Positions 11,160-21,900 of a stretch of DNA of 64,000 nt are shown one piece after another. The stretch comes from Cymodocea nodosa. Its lineage: Eukaryota; Streptophyta; Magnoliopsida; Alismatales; Cymodoceaceae. Every line of letters starts with the position of its first letter. The first letter of the stretch is position 1. The stretch lies in the NCBI GenBank assembly GCA_036874045.1, contig JAZBRI010000008.1, forward strand, positions 7,083,001 to 7,147,000, given 5' to 3'. The notes beneath the pieces are model-generated. The model was not told the DNA's origin and did not search any database. It saw nothing but the letters and a program-made list of their open reading frames with translations. Made by a program: the position numbers and the translations under genes.

Positions 11160-12976
11160 TTTTGTGTGTTTAATGTTGTGTGTATTCTACAGTTATTTTT
11201 AGAAAAAGAAAAAGAGAAAAAAATTTTAGTTTTAATTTTATTTTATAAAAGAAAAAAAAAATATCAATCCAGTTTGTTGGTATTTGTTCTAGGAAACCAA
11301 CTGGCTTGCTTGTGAGCCACCAAAGGCATAGGAGCCTAGGTTCCACACAAGACACTAATTTATCAATATCTATTAAATGTTATTTTGTTATATATTTTTC
11401 TTTTATCTGTGAATGAAAAGTTTTTCAGAATCAAAAATCGGAATATGCAGAAGGAGATAGAAATGAAACAAGGTATGCAACTGATTACTTATCTTAAATT
11501 TAGATTTAAACTCATTCATTGAGTTAGGTGCTAAATCAACGAAATTGTATTCATGCCTACTACAATTACTGTATTTATTATCAAATCTTTTACATTGAGG
11601 ACAATGCAAAATGTAGGTATGGGAGGGAGGTAATTAAAGTAATAGCCATGTAAGTTTGTTAACTAAAGGAATTAAAATGGTACTATAAAGTTTTGTGGAA
11701 AGTGAAAATTTTAATGAACTTGCTGTAACTATCCGATAATTGAGACTGTAATTTTTTTTTATAAACTGTAACTGCTTGAATGTTATATTTAGAAAACTAT
11801 ATAAGATGCTATAGAATTTACTATTTATGCTAATCTAGATATAGTATCTTATGTTTTTTATGAATTTCATGAGTTTAACAGTTTCACGATTTTAAAATGA
11901 AATTAGAATGTTTAATGAAAAAAAAAAATTATCTGAAGTCCGAAAGGAGTTGAAATGTGAATTCTAGATTAAATGAAACACATATGATTAAAGATACATT
12001 TAATTTAACTGATTAAACTTGTAGAATGATTTATGTGTAGATCTTATTAAACTATAGAAAAGGTATGAGCTTATTGTTATGGATTCATATTTTCAGTAAA
12101 TGATAAAGTAGGACTATATGAGATTGGTGTTTTATTGTATCTATATTAATGAAATACGTACATATACAGTATGTGATTAATGTTTTGTTTTGTTTTTGCA
12201 TTTTGAAGGAAAAAAGAAAGAAAAAAAAAGAAAAAAGAAAAGAAAAAAAAACTTTGAGAGTTTATTGACTTGTTTGATCACGAGCCCTTTGTACTTGAGC
12301 AGATAGGTATGTAAGGATTGTTGACCTGAAAAAGGACTCTTGAAATCTGGCAACCTAAGATCCTGATCAGATCTAGGATTGTTGACTGAAAGTTCGTTAC
12401 ATGGGTACATTAGAAAGCTCCTATATGATTCAAGCTTGTCAAATTAACTTTTAAAGTACAAAAAAAATAAAAATACATATACTGTTCTGAAAAGATACAA
12501 GTGTTTTGTGAAATACAGATATCTTATGAATCGAGTATATTTTCTGTTATCTAGAATTGCTGAAATATGAATCTAGAATAGATTTTTGAAGTTGTTTAAT
12601 GGAGATACAATTCTTTATTCTACTTGTCTTAATCATATTTAATTGGATTGTACTTTGATTCGTATGTTGTTGAAATTTCTTCTGGTAAATTCAGGATGAT
12701 AGATGATGAAAAGAAGAACCAACGATAATATAATTAACACCTATGTGATGATGATATATTTTGTATGTAATTTGCATATATTCTAAGTATATTTGCAGGT
12801 TGAAGAGGAGAAAATAATATTACTAAAACATACAGAATATCTATATGATAATACTAGTTCTTATGTTGAACAAAAGAAAAAAAAGGGGGGAAGAATTAAT
12901 TCTAGCACTTTTAGAAAGACCAATTAATTAGATCTTAGTTTGCTAAGGGACTAGCAAAATTTAGGTATGGGGGAAG
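11160..12976 (+). other. 3' non-coding region of element A with two polypurine-tract-like sites
   Basis: No gene is seen. AGGACAATGCAAAATGTAGG followed by TATGGGAGGGAGG (about 11588-11630) is a polypurine-tract-like site typical of Athila/Tat elements. A second site, GGTATGGGGGAAG at 12964-12976, directly abuts the 3' LTR and is the probable active tract. Between them (about 11785-12806) lies a block shared with D and, unexpectedly, with copia element B. Purine-rich runs occur at 12208-12252 and 12870-12893. Confidence 0.7.
11785..12806 (+). repeat. Shared non-coding block (copy in gypsy element A)
   Basis: It aligns by eye with 21980-22972 in copia element B and, reversed, with about 57630-58560 in D. 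The strongest segment is 12262-12430, containing TTGAGCAGATAGGTATGTAA, CTGGCAACCTAAG and GGGTACATTAGAAAGCTC. Confidence 0.8.
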
Positions 12977-14140
12977 TATTTAGAATGAAAAAGTGCATAA
13001 TATTAATGGTTAAATGATGGTTAATTGCATAATATTTAGCTTATCATATGAGAATTAAGCCATTATATCATAATTGCACTGTTATATGCTTTAATTAAAG
13101 AATCTGCTTAATTTCGGTGAATTAATGTTAATTTAGTACATTTCTGAACTGTTGGTAAGTTGCAGGCTGTGAAATTCTTAAGTATTCGAATTTTTTGATA
13201 TTTTGGACAGTTATGTTTAAGATACCGAAGATGTATCAGAGAGTTATGTTTAAATTGCTGAACAGTTATGTTTTAAAAGAATACTTTATTATTTCCTGAA
13301 GTACACATGTCGAAACCATAATGTATGTCTTAAGTGAATTTTCAGTAAGTTATCTCTAACTATCCGAAATGCAGCTGAGCATCAGATAGTTAGACCTGTA
13401 ACTCTCTGAAATATTTCTTTTATTATTAAACTACTGATGACACGTGTCGAGATCTGGTAGATTTACTTAAGTTATATATCGGTGAGTTATTTGTAAGTAT
13501 CCGAAATGCATCTAGGCATCAGATAGTTAAGTTTGTAAGTATCCGAAAATGCACCTGAGCATCGGATAGTTAAATTTATGCATGTGTTTCAAAAGACTTA
13601 AAGATTTTAATGGTTACTGTTTGAATTATCTAAATGTTAGTATTGCTTAATGATAAAATCCAGTGTTTACTAACATTAAAGAGCTTAATTGATGTTATTT
13701 GCAATCTGTGGAACCGCCCAATGGTTGGCCAAATTCCTTTGTAAATAGTAGTATTAAAAAGAAAAGACGGGATCGTGGAGTTAACGTAGGTCCACGAGGT
13801 TAGTCCGTTGAGTTAGCCATAACTCAACGAACTTTGTCTGGTGAGTTAACTGTAATTCAACGGAGAGCTTATTGAATATATAAATTTGATTGTTAAAAGT
13901 GGAACAGTTCTCAATTCTTAAGCATTTCCTTGTGGGATCGACCTGTACTTGCACACTAATACAATGGACATTGTGCACTTGTAGTTAAAATACAAATTGG
14001 AATTAATATCTAACTTGTATTAAAGGATGTTTATTTACTTCTATATAAAAAAAAGGAATAGGCGTAAAGATAAATTAACTAAGTAAAAACATAAGTTAAC
14101 AAATCCAAGTTTTTTTAGTGCATTGTTGGAGATCCAAACA
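12977..14140 (+). repeat. 3' LTR of element A
   Basis: It begins TATTTAGAATGAAAAAGTGC directly after the polypurine tract; D and E begin TGTTTAGAATG, so the terminal TG has become TA. It contains paired ATCCGAAAT / GATAGTTA palindromes (13340-13570), GAGTTA palindromes (13780-13865) and the segment CTTGTGGGATCGACC with GTACTTGCACAC (13928-13955), which also occurs in G and D. The end is taken as CA at 14139-14140. The LTR is about 1.16 kb, against about 2 kb in D, because the central segment found in D and E is missing. Confidence 0.8.
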
Positions 14141-14171
14141 GGTTTTATGGTGTCGTGCTGGCGAAGTGAAC
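14141..14171 (+). other. Second, degenerate primer-site-like sequence after the A 3' LTR
   Basis: GGTTTTATGGTGTCGTGCTG resembles the LTR-end/primer-site junction at 12-36 of this window, with several transitions. A primer site after a 3' LTR suggests a tandem or recombined element whose internal region was replaced by copia element C. Alternatively the resemblance is partly chance. Confidence 0.45.
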
Positions 14172-14570
14172 AGTTATCTACTTTTTTAATAGAACAAGGT
14201 TATATCATCGGAAAAGTAGATCATACTCTATTTATCAAGAATAGTTTACAATGTTCTCAAGATAATGTTAAGTGTATCATGTGTATTGCCTTCAGAAGGT
14301 TTTAGTAGAAAGCATTCGAAATTTTTTTTTAGTGTACTAACTGAACGTTATGTTATGTAAGGTAACGTGTAAAACTGCCTTTAGATAGCATTTTACTCCT
14401 TAGGTTAGTTAACTCAATGAGTTATACTTGAATATTTTGGGTACCTTGATTGAATAAACTTTATTCAATATTCATTTAAAATCCAAACTTGACTTCTATA
14501 TACATTGAGTTATTCACCTAAAACCCTACTTAAACACTTATTACACGGGCACTTAGGTCATTTGTAAACT

Positions 14571-14849
14571 TTGTCTGAAAATCTTTCCCACTTGTTGTTG
14601 TTACAACCTGCGACAATGGTCTCCATGTTCTACAAGGGTTGTGGCAGAGAAAAAGGCAAATGCAGAGGAGATGCAAAAGGAAAAGAAATAGATATTGATG
14701 AAGTTCCACGCACTTGGTTTAAGAAAATACTTCAAGTGGACAAAAGGTTAGCAAAAATTTATAGTGAATACTTCTTTTCTGAAGAAATACTAGATGAAGT
14801 TAGACAAGAACTTCAAAATACTGATGCAAGTATTACATACATGGGTATT
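14571..14849 (+). pseudogene. Start of the env-position ORF of element C (split by B)
   Basis: The start corresponds to the B ORF (MVSMFYKGCGREKGK at 14616; an in-frame ATG also lies at 14571). It contains EVPRTWFKKI, VDKRL and LDEVRQELQNTDASITYMGI and is then interrupted after MGI by the LTR of B. The rest, beginning RSKYDREYRMKCAEIA, is at 27801. The basic Gly/Lys-rich N-terminus has no recognised domain; the C-terminal part carries the plant-transposon-protein domain. Confidence 0.75.
14845..14849. repeat. Target site duplication of element B, left copy (GTATT)
   Basis: GTATT directly precedes the B 5' LTR and recurs directly after its 3' LTR at 27800-27804, as expected for a 5-bp copia duplication. 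Confidence 0.92.
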
Positions 14850-16323
14850 TGCTAAGTATTTTTGTTTTGATGATGTGTGCTGAATGAAAATAATCATATT
14901 TGCTCAATTACTATTGCTTGTGAAAAGAAATTAAAATCATCAATTAATACAGAAAAAGCTTACTAATATAAATACTTGTCTGTATTGGATCTAAAGTTAA
15001 TATCTAGTCATTTCGTTGCATTAATTTCTCATTTAGCTAAATGTTAAGTTAACGTGTGTTTTTATTAAAAAGCATGATATGTTTTAATGTTATATCTTTT
15101 GTATCATGAACAGTGCACGTTTAGACAACTCGTTAAGTTAGAGTTTTGTTTGTATAGAGGTCACGTGAGAACTCGTTAAGTTAGAGGCTTAAAGGTTAAA
15201 ATAGGTCACGTGATAACTCGTTAAGTTAGTGAGTAAAAGAACAGACGAACTCGTTAAGTTAGTGTTATACATGTGGTGAAATTATAAGTTACGAATGTTG
15301 TATTGTATCATGTGAGATGCACATGTTTAACTCGTTAAGTTAACATAACTAAATGCGTTGAGTTGCTATATTGAACACTAAGGCAACGCGTAAGGCTAGC
15401 GTTATAAACTTAAGTTGTTATTTTTGCACGTGGTAAAATTCTTATTATAAAAACATTTGTTTATTACTGGTTCGTTGAGTTATCATAACACAACAAAGAT
15501 GGTTTGTTGAGTTAGCTACAGTACTTGTCACGTGAAATGGCACATGAGGAACTCGTTAAGTTAGAAACGTTAAGTTATATATATACTTGTGTTACTCGTT
15601 TAGTTAACATTAAAGTAACGACTTCTTATTACACTGATGAAAAACTTTTGGACGAGAAAGTTTATTTTGCAGGAAATTTTTCAGAGATCCAAGACTGATG
15701 ATTAAAGGAAATTCGAAATATAAATGTGGGGTAGAATGTGTGCATTTCGATGAAGGAAAAAGAAAAGACGTGGAGAAGTGGAAAACTGGTAGTGGTTAAA
15801 CGTGAAGGATATGCATGAAATGAAGATACAGTATAAAAGACATAGAATTCTCGTTGATCAATTTATCCTTGCACACAAAACGAAAAATCTTTTCAAGGAT
15901 CAAACCATCCCTGCACACCAAAAGAAAAATCTTTTTCAGGGATCAAAAACACCTTCTCGGGGAAAATCTCTCAAGTGGAAGAAAGTTCAGTGAAGCATAA
16001 AAAGGTTTAGATGATACATGGTATCGAAATATAATTGCATCTAAAATTTCTGATGAGAATTGAATTGTATATTGTAATCTCTCAAGTGGAAAATCTGTTT
16101 GTAGTTATGAAATTGTTTAGATGATACATGGTATCGAAATATAATTGCATCTACAATTTCTTAGGAGAATTGAATTGTATATTGTAATTGAAACCTTGAA
16201 TAAAAATGATTTTATGAAAACAATGTCTCGACTTGTTTTTGAGTTTTAAAGTTTCAATTATATTTCAGAAAATATTAAAAGTACACAATTCACCCCCCTC
16301 TTGTGTAGCCATACGATCCTACA
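14850..16323 (+). repeat. 5' LTR of element B
   Basis: It starts TGCTAAGT (TGTTGAGT in the 3' LTR) and ends CGATCCTACA. It contains several CACGTG motifs and repeated AACTCGTTAAGTTA units at 15120-15560. A TATA box TATAAAAG lies at 15832-15839. A segment of about 72 bp (TTTAGATGATACATGGTATC onward) is present twice, at about 16004 and 16110; the 3' LTR has one copy plus a different insertion. Confidence 0.93.
15120..15560 (+). repeat. Tandem AACTCGTTAAGTTA units with CACGTG motifs in the B LTR
   Basis: At least six irregularly spaced copies of CTCGTTAAGTTA, several next to CACGTG (G-box-like palindromes). The 3' LTR (26460-26960), C (30665-31180) and the gypsy LTRs E and D carry related arrays. 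They may be transcription-factor or small-RNA related; only the repetition is seen directly. Confidence 0.75.
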
Positions 16324-16325
16324 AG

Positions 16326-16337
16326 TGGTATCAGAGC
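16326..16337 (+). promoter_or_regulatory. Primer binding site of element B (initiator-Met tRNA)
   Basis: TGGTATCAGAGC, the standard copia primer site, lies two bases after the 5' LTR end. Confidence 0.95.
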
Positions 16338-16523
16338 TTTGTTAATAATCTTTGATATAAAATTGATACCAACTTATTTAATATCATTGCTTATTCTACC
16401 TTCCTTGTTTTTAAATGAAAATTAATATCTGAGCATACGTTTAACTCTATTGATTTAAGGCTCAAGTTGTTTTAAAGTTTTTAGACTGTTTAAAATCAAA
16501 TAGGTTGAAAAATCTAAGGTAAA

Positions 16524-18783
16524 ATGGCTACTGGAAATGGTAATTTTTCTTTATATGAAGGCCAAAATCTTAATCGTCCTCCTTTATTTGATGGAATACA
16601 TTTTGAATATTGGAAATATAGGATGACTGTTTTTCTTCAAAGTATAGATCATAAATTGTGGTTCATGATTTCTAAACCATATACTCCATTAACTACTCCT
16701 TATAATACTTGGACAATTACTAAAAAAGAAAATGAAACTCTGAATGCTAAGGGCTTAAATATTTTATTTTGTGCATTGAGTTATGAACAGTTCAGTAAAG
16801 TGTCGGCATATAAATCTGCTTATGAGGTGTGGCATGCATTAGAAGTTTCACATGAAGGTACTTCTCAAGTTAAAGAGACAAAAATAAACATGTTGATTCA
16901 TAAGTATGAACTCTTTAAGATGCATGAAGACGAAAATATTTCTGAGATGTTTTCCAGATTTCTTGATATCATAAACTCTTTAAAATGTTTAGGAAAGAAT
17001 TTTGAACAAAAGGATTTGGTGAGGAAAATTCTCAGATCCCTAAGTTTTAAATGGTCTCAGAAAGTAACATCAATTGAGGAATCACGAGATTTAAATGTTT
17101 ATACTATGAATGAACTTATAGGAAATTTAACAGCTTATGAAGTTCAATTAAATGAATCACTGAGTCACAACAAACTAAAAATGAAGAAAGAAATAGCCTT
17201 CGAAATTAATTCAGATTCTGATATATCTACTGATTCTGACGAGGATTTGATTTTGCTGACTAGGAAATTCAAGAAAGCATGGAAAGCTAGGAAACAGCAA
17301 AGGAACAAAAATGATAAACCCTCAACGTCAAAATCATTGAATGACAAGAATTCTTCATCCAGAAAGTATGTATGTTACAACTGTAAGAAACTTGGACAGC
17401 TTTCTCCAGATTGTCCTATGAGGAAAAATGAAAAGCAAAGTAGGGACAAATCAGAAGAAGACGACTCAGAAAACTCAGAAAAAGTTTTACAAGAAAAAGG
17501 CTTTGAAGGTCACTTGGGATGACACGTCTGAAGAGTCTGAATCTGAGGAATCAACATCAAAATCTTCACATTCAGAAGGAGAACAAGAGTTAGAAGATGT
17601 TGCTCATGTGTGCTTCATGGTAGATGAGTCTGAGGTAATATCTGATCCTAAAAGTCATTTAGATTTCAACTTTGATGAATTATTATGTGCTTATCATGCA
17701 TTATTACAAAAACTTAAAGTATGTAAACTGGAAAATAAGAATATTAGAAAATCTTCATCCATTATGGAAGAAGAAAATTGTTTCCTGTCAACTACTTTAG
17801 AAAAGTTTAAATGTGATAATGAAAATAATGCTAGAGATTTGCAAAAATTTAGATTTAATGAATGTATCTTGCATGAACAAATACAGAATATAAATGCTGA
17901 AAAATTAAAGATAGAATCTGAAAATGAAATGTTGAGAAACAATATAAATGAACTTGAATTAGAGATAGAAAAATTAAAACTGAGAGAGCAAGATTTAAAT
18001 TCTACCTTTGAGAAATGGAATTTAAGTCAAACTAAGTTAGACAAACTAACTAGTACCCCTGCGATGTCTTACAAATTTGGCTTAGGATTTGATTATCCTG
18101 AATATCTTGAATCTCAAGCCAATAAAGGATTTATTAGTTGCAGTTCAAGTAAATCTAAGACTAAAATTCCTTTTATTATGAAACAAGGTAATAAATATGT
18201 AGAAGTAGGTACTTCAAGGGATGAATCATGCAGTAATAATATAAATCAATGTGATTTGTCAAATTGTACTTCTAACATGACTATAAATGTTTCTAAAAAT
18301 CTTGTTTCTTGTTCTGGAAATTCAGTTTCTAATGTTTCTAAAATTTCAAACAATTGTAGTAAACTGAAAATTCAGAAACCTGAGCATGTAATTCAATACA
18401 CTGGTATTAGACCAATTACTCATTCTGCATGTGATAAAACAAAAAATTCTTATGTAGAAAAAGATTTTGTATGTACGAAAAATTTTAAGACAAGTACAAA
18501 ATCTTGGTTTGAACTTACTGAAATGTATAAGCATGACCAAAATAAATTAACAACTGATAAAAATATGTTTGGTCTTGATTATACTACATCTGAAAACAAA
18601 AAGAATGATTGCAAAAGCAATAATGCTATATGTGAGTATGAAGCTAATGATAAATCAATAGTACATACAACTAATAAGAATATAAATGATAATGTTAAAC
18701 TATTTTTAAACAAAAAGAAGAAATATGCGTTTAATACACTTGGTCCTCAACAACATTGGGTACCAAGAAAAAGTTTTTCTTAA
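16524..18783 (+). pseudogene. gag: Element B gag with long coiled-coil extension
   Basis: It starts MATGNGNFSLYEGQNLNRPP and has the copia gag core (FDGIHFEYWKYRM, AYEVWHALEVSHEGTSQVKE, MFSRFLDIINSLKCLGK). The zinc knuckle near 17370 reads CYNCKKLGQLSPDC, with Gln where CCHC requires His. A one-base frameshift near 17485 moves translation into the frame of KKALKVTWDD. A long Asn/Glu/Lys-rich coiled-coil follows (KLKIESENEMLRNNINELEL) up to the stop at 18781, just before protease. Extended coiled-coil gag regions are usual in this copia group. The missing His and the frameshift suggest it is inactive. Confidence 0.88.
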
Positions 18784-18811
18784 TTTGTTGTAGGAGGAAA
18801 CAACATCAAAA

Positions 18812-21800
18812 TGGATCTTGGACAGTGGAGCGTCAAGTCACATAACCGGACAAAAAAGTCTATTACAAAATTTTACAAATACCATGAAAGGAAGTGTAAC
18901 ATTTGGAAACAAAAGCAAAGATAAAATCATAGGTATGGGCAATGTTTAAATAACTCCTACTTGTGTTATTTCGAATGTACTATATGTAGAAAACCTAGGA
19001 TTTAATTTGCTGAGTGTCATAAAACTAACTGAAAATGGATATTATGTAGTGTTTGAAGATAATGTATGCAAAATAATTGATAAAAATATAGATGAAATTA
19101 AGTTTATTGCTAAAAGAAAAGGTTCTGTATGTATTTTATCTTTACCTTCTGGTGTAGTTGATTTAAATTCATGTTTGCTAGTTGAAACTAGTGATGCATA
19201 TATATGGCATAGAAGGATTGGGCATATAAATATGAGACTGTTACATAAACTATCTAGAAAACATTTAGTGAGAGGTTTACCAAAGATTAAATACTCAAAG
19301 AACTTTATGTGTGATGCATGTGAGTTAGGTAAACTTCACAAAAACTCTTTTAAATCCAAAACTGATATTTCAAGTAAGAGAGTCTTAAAACTTATACATA
19401 TGGATCTATTAGGACCAACAAGAATCATGAGTCTTGGTGGTAAATGGTATGTATTTGTTTTAGTAGATGATTTCTCTAGATATACTTGGGTATATTTTCT
19501 AGTATCTAAGACAAAAGTTTTTGAAAAATTTAAAATGTTTTGCAATTTTGTTCAAAATGAGCAAAGTGTCTCTATTCAAAAACTTAGGAGTGATCATGGA
19601 ACTGAATTTGATAATGATCAAATTGATAACTATTGTAATGAGCATGACATTGATCACATATTTTCTTTTCCAAGAGCATCATGTCAAAATGGTAATGTTG
19701 AGAGAAAGAATAGATCACTTTAAGAAATGGCTAGAACTATGTTGAATGAACATAAGTTACCTCAAAATCTTTGGGCTGAAGCAGTAAATACAGCTTGTTA
19801 TGTTATTAACAGAAGTCATTTAAGACCTCATGTTAATAAAACTCCTTTTGAAATTATGTTTAATAGGGTTCCAAAAATTTCCTATATGAAACCATTTGGC
19901 TGCAAGTGTTTTATTCTTAATACTAAGGATAAAAGGGATAAATTTCAAGCCAAATCAGATGAAGGAATTTTTGTAGGTTACTCTACTACAAGTAAAGCCT
20001 ATAGAGTATATAACAAGACTTCTAGGACTATTGAAGAAACCCTCCATGTAAGCTTCAATGAAAATTCTCTTAGAGAATCTCAATCTAAATTTGATAATGA
20101 TGATATAATCAATTTTCCAAGTGAGTTAGAGATCAATAGAGAGATTGATGATTTATTTGAGAAAATAAAAAATATGAGCTTAAATGATCAAACTAATGAT
20201 GAAAGTGATGGACTTTCAGATGTTGATGAAAATATTAAGGAAAATCAGAGAAATTGGCGTTATTCTTCATCACATCCCATTACTCAAGTCATTGGTAATA
20301 TTAATGAGGGAGTTAAAACTAGAGCTTTAGTAAATTTAAATAGTATGTGTATGTTTGTTTCTATGGTGGAACCAAGGAATATACAAGAAGCATTATCTGA
20401 TGAAAATTGGATAGTGGCAATGCAAGAAGAACTAAATCAATTCATTAGAAATGATGTATGGGAATTAGTTTCTCCACTAGAAAATCAGTCCATAATTGGT
20501 ACAAAGTGGATCTTTAGAAACAAAACTAACGAAACTAGTCAAATTATAAGGAATAAAGCTAGATTAGTTGCACAAGGGTATACACAGGAAGAAGGATTAG
20601 ATTATGATGAAACATTTGTTCCTGTGGCTAGGTTAGAAAGTATTAGAATATTATTGGCCTATGCTTGTTATATGGATTTTAAATTATATCAAATGGATGT
20701 AAAGAGTGCATTTCTAAATGGTTTAATTAATGAAAAAGTCTATGTAAAACAACCACCTGGATTTGAAGATATTAAAAATCCTGACTTTGTGTATAAATTG
20801 AAAAAAGCCTTATATGGTTTGAAGCAAGCACCTAGATCATGGTATGAAAGATTGTCTACTTTTTTAATAGAAAAAGGCTATATCATGGGAAAAGTGGATC
20901 ATACTCTATTTATTAAGAGAGATGGTAAAATCAGATTGTTGCTCAAATATACGTAGATGATATAATCTTTGGAGCAACCTCTGATAAGTTGATAGAAATA
21001 TTCTCTGAAGAGATGACTAATTAGTTTGAAATGAGTATGATAGGAGAACTTTCATATTTTCTAGGACTTCAAATTAAGCAAATGGATAAAGGTATATTTT
21101 TAAATCAGGAAAAATATGTAGATGAAATGCTTAAGAAATTTAATTTTAATGATACAAGGATTCGAGGAACTCCTATGAGTACTACTTTAAAGTTAGATAT
21201 TGATGACATAGGAAAATCTATAGATCAAAGAAAATACAGAAGTATGATTGGTTCTTTACTTTATTTGACTGCTAGTAGACCTGATATTATGTTTGCTGTG
21301 TGTGTTTGTGCTAGATTTCAATCTAATCCTAAAGAATCACACTTAATTGCAGTTAAAAGAATATTTAGATATACACAAGGAACTAAAAATTTTGGATTCT
21401 ATTATTCTAAGGATAGTTCAATAGATCTTATGGGATATACTGATGTTGATTATGCAGGATCTAAATCTGATAGAAAGAGTACCAGTGGCACATGTCAATT
21501 ATTGGGAAATAATTTGGTGTCATGGTTTAGTAAAAAGCAAAACTGTGTAGCACTTTCTACTACAGAAGTTGAATATGTTGTTGTTGCACTGTGTTGCACT
21601 CAGATTCTGTGGATAAGGCAAACTTTAGAAGATTTTAGATTATCTTATGATATAACTGAGATTTATTGTGACAGTAGTTCTGCAATAAATCTTTCCAAAA
21701 ATCCTGTATTACATTCAAGAGCAAAGCATATAGAGGTTAGACATCATTTTCTAAGAGATAACATAATTAAAGGAAAAATTAAATTAGAATTTGTGTCTAG

Positions 21801-21900
21801 TAAAAATCAATTAGCTGATATATTTACAAAACCTCTAGATGAAAATACATTCTGCAACATTAGATTAAATCTAGGTATTTGTAGGCTATGTGATGTGTAA
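18812..21900 (+). pseudogene. pol: Element B pol: protease, integrase, RT, RNase H
   Basis: Protease WILDSGASSHITG opens in a frame different from gag. After a TAA near 18948 come the GAG-pre-integrase finger (WHRRIGHINM and CDACELGK), an integrase core (HMDLLGPT, DDFSRYTWVYF, RSDHGTEF, VERKNR) and a TAA at 19721. RT follows ([44 protein letters not shown]), a frameshift near 20935, then YVDDIIFGAT. RNase H (TDVDYAGSKSDRKSTSG, CVALSTTEVEY, IYCDSSSAI, ADIFTKPL) ends at 21900. Catalytic motifs are all present; the stops are mostly at Gln codons. Confidence 0.93.

Larger units (their letters stand above)
1..14140 (+). mobile_element. Element A: Athila-like Ty3/gypsy retrotransposon carrying an F-box gene
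   Basis: Only the last 11 bases of the 5' LTR are in the window. Then come a tRNA-Asp type primer site, a zinc-knuckle ORF, protease, RT, RNase H, integrase, an ORF with a plant-transposon-protein domain, gag, an F-box ORF, a polypurine tract and the 3' LTR. The domain order RT-RNase H-integrase and sequences such as the HFPLPF and FMDD regions place it in Ty3/gypsy. The primer site and the LTR segment around 13929-13984 resemble Athila. Gag lying downstream of pol is abnormal. Every ORF has stops or frameshifts, so the copy is not autonomous. Element D on the minus strand is a second copy. Confidence 0.9.
14172..14849 (+). mobile_element. Element C, left part: deleted Sirevirus-like copia element
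   Basis: It opens inside RT (LSTFLIEQGYIIGKVDHTLF at 14175-14234), then jumps directly to sequence equivalent to 23113 of element B, so about 2.2 kb (end of RT, RNase H, shared block) is deleted relative to B. The downstream ORF starts near 14571-14616 and is split at 14849 by insertion of B. It continues at 27800. Confidence 0.8.

Noticed and set aside
15120..15560. Regularly recurring short repeats (CTCGTTAAGTTA) that could look like a CRISPR array
   Set aside because: Repeat unit is short and imperfect, spacing is irregular, and the array lies inside a plant copia LTR and recurs in its partner LTR.
16326..16337. tRNA gene near the copia primer site
   Set aside because: Only the 12-base primer complement is present; no cloverleaf sequence surrounds it.
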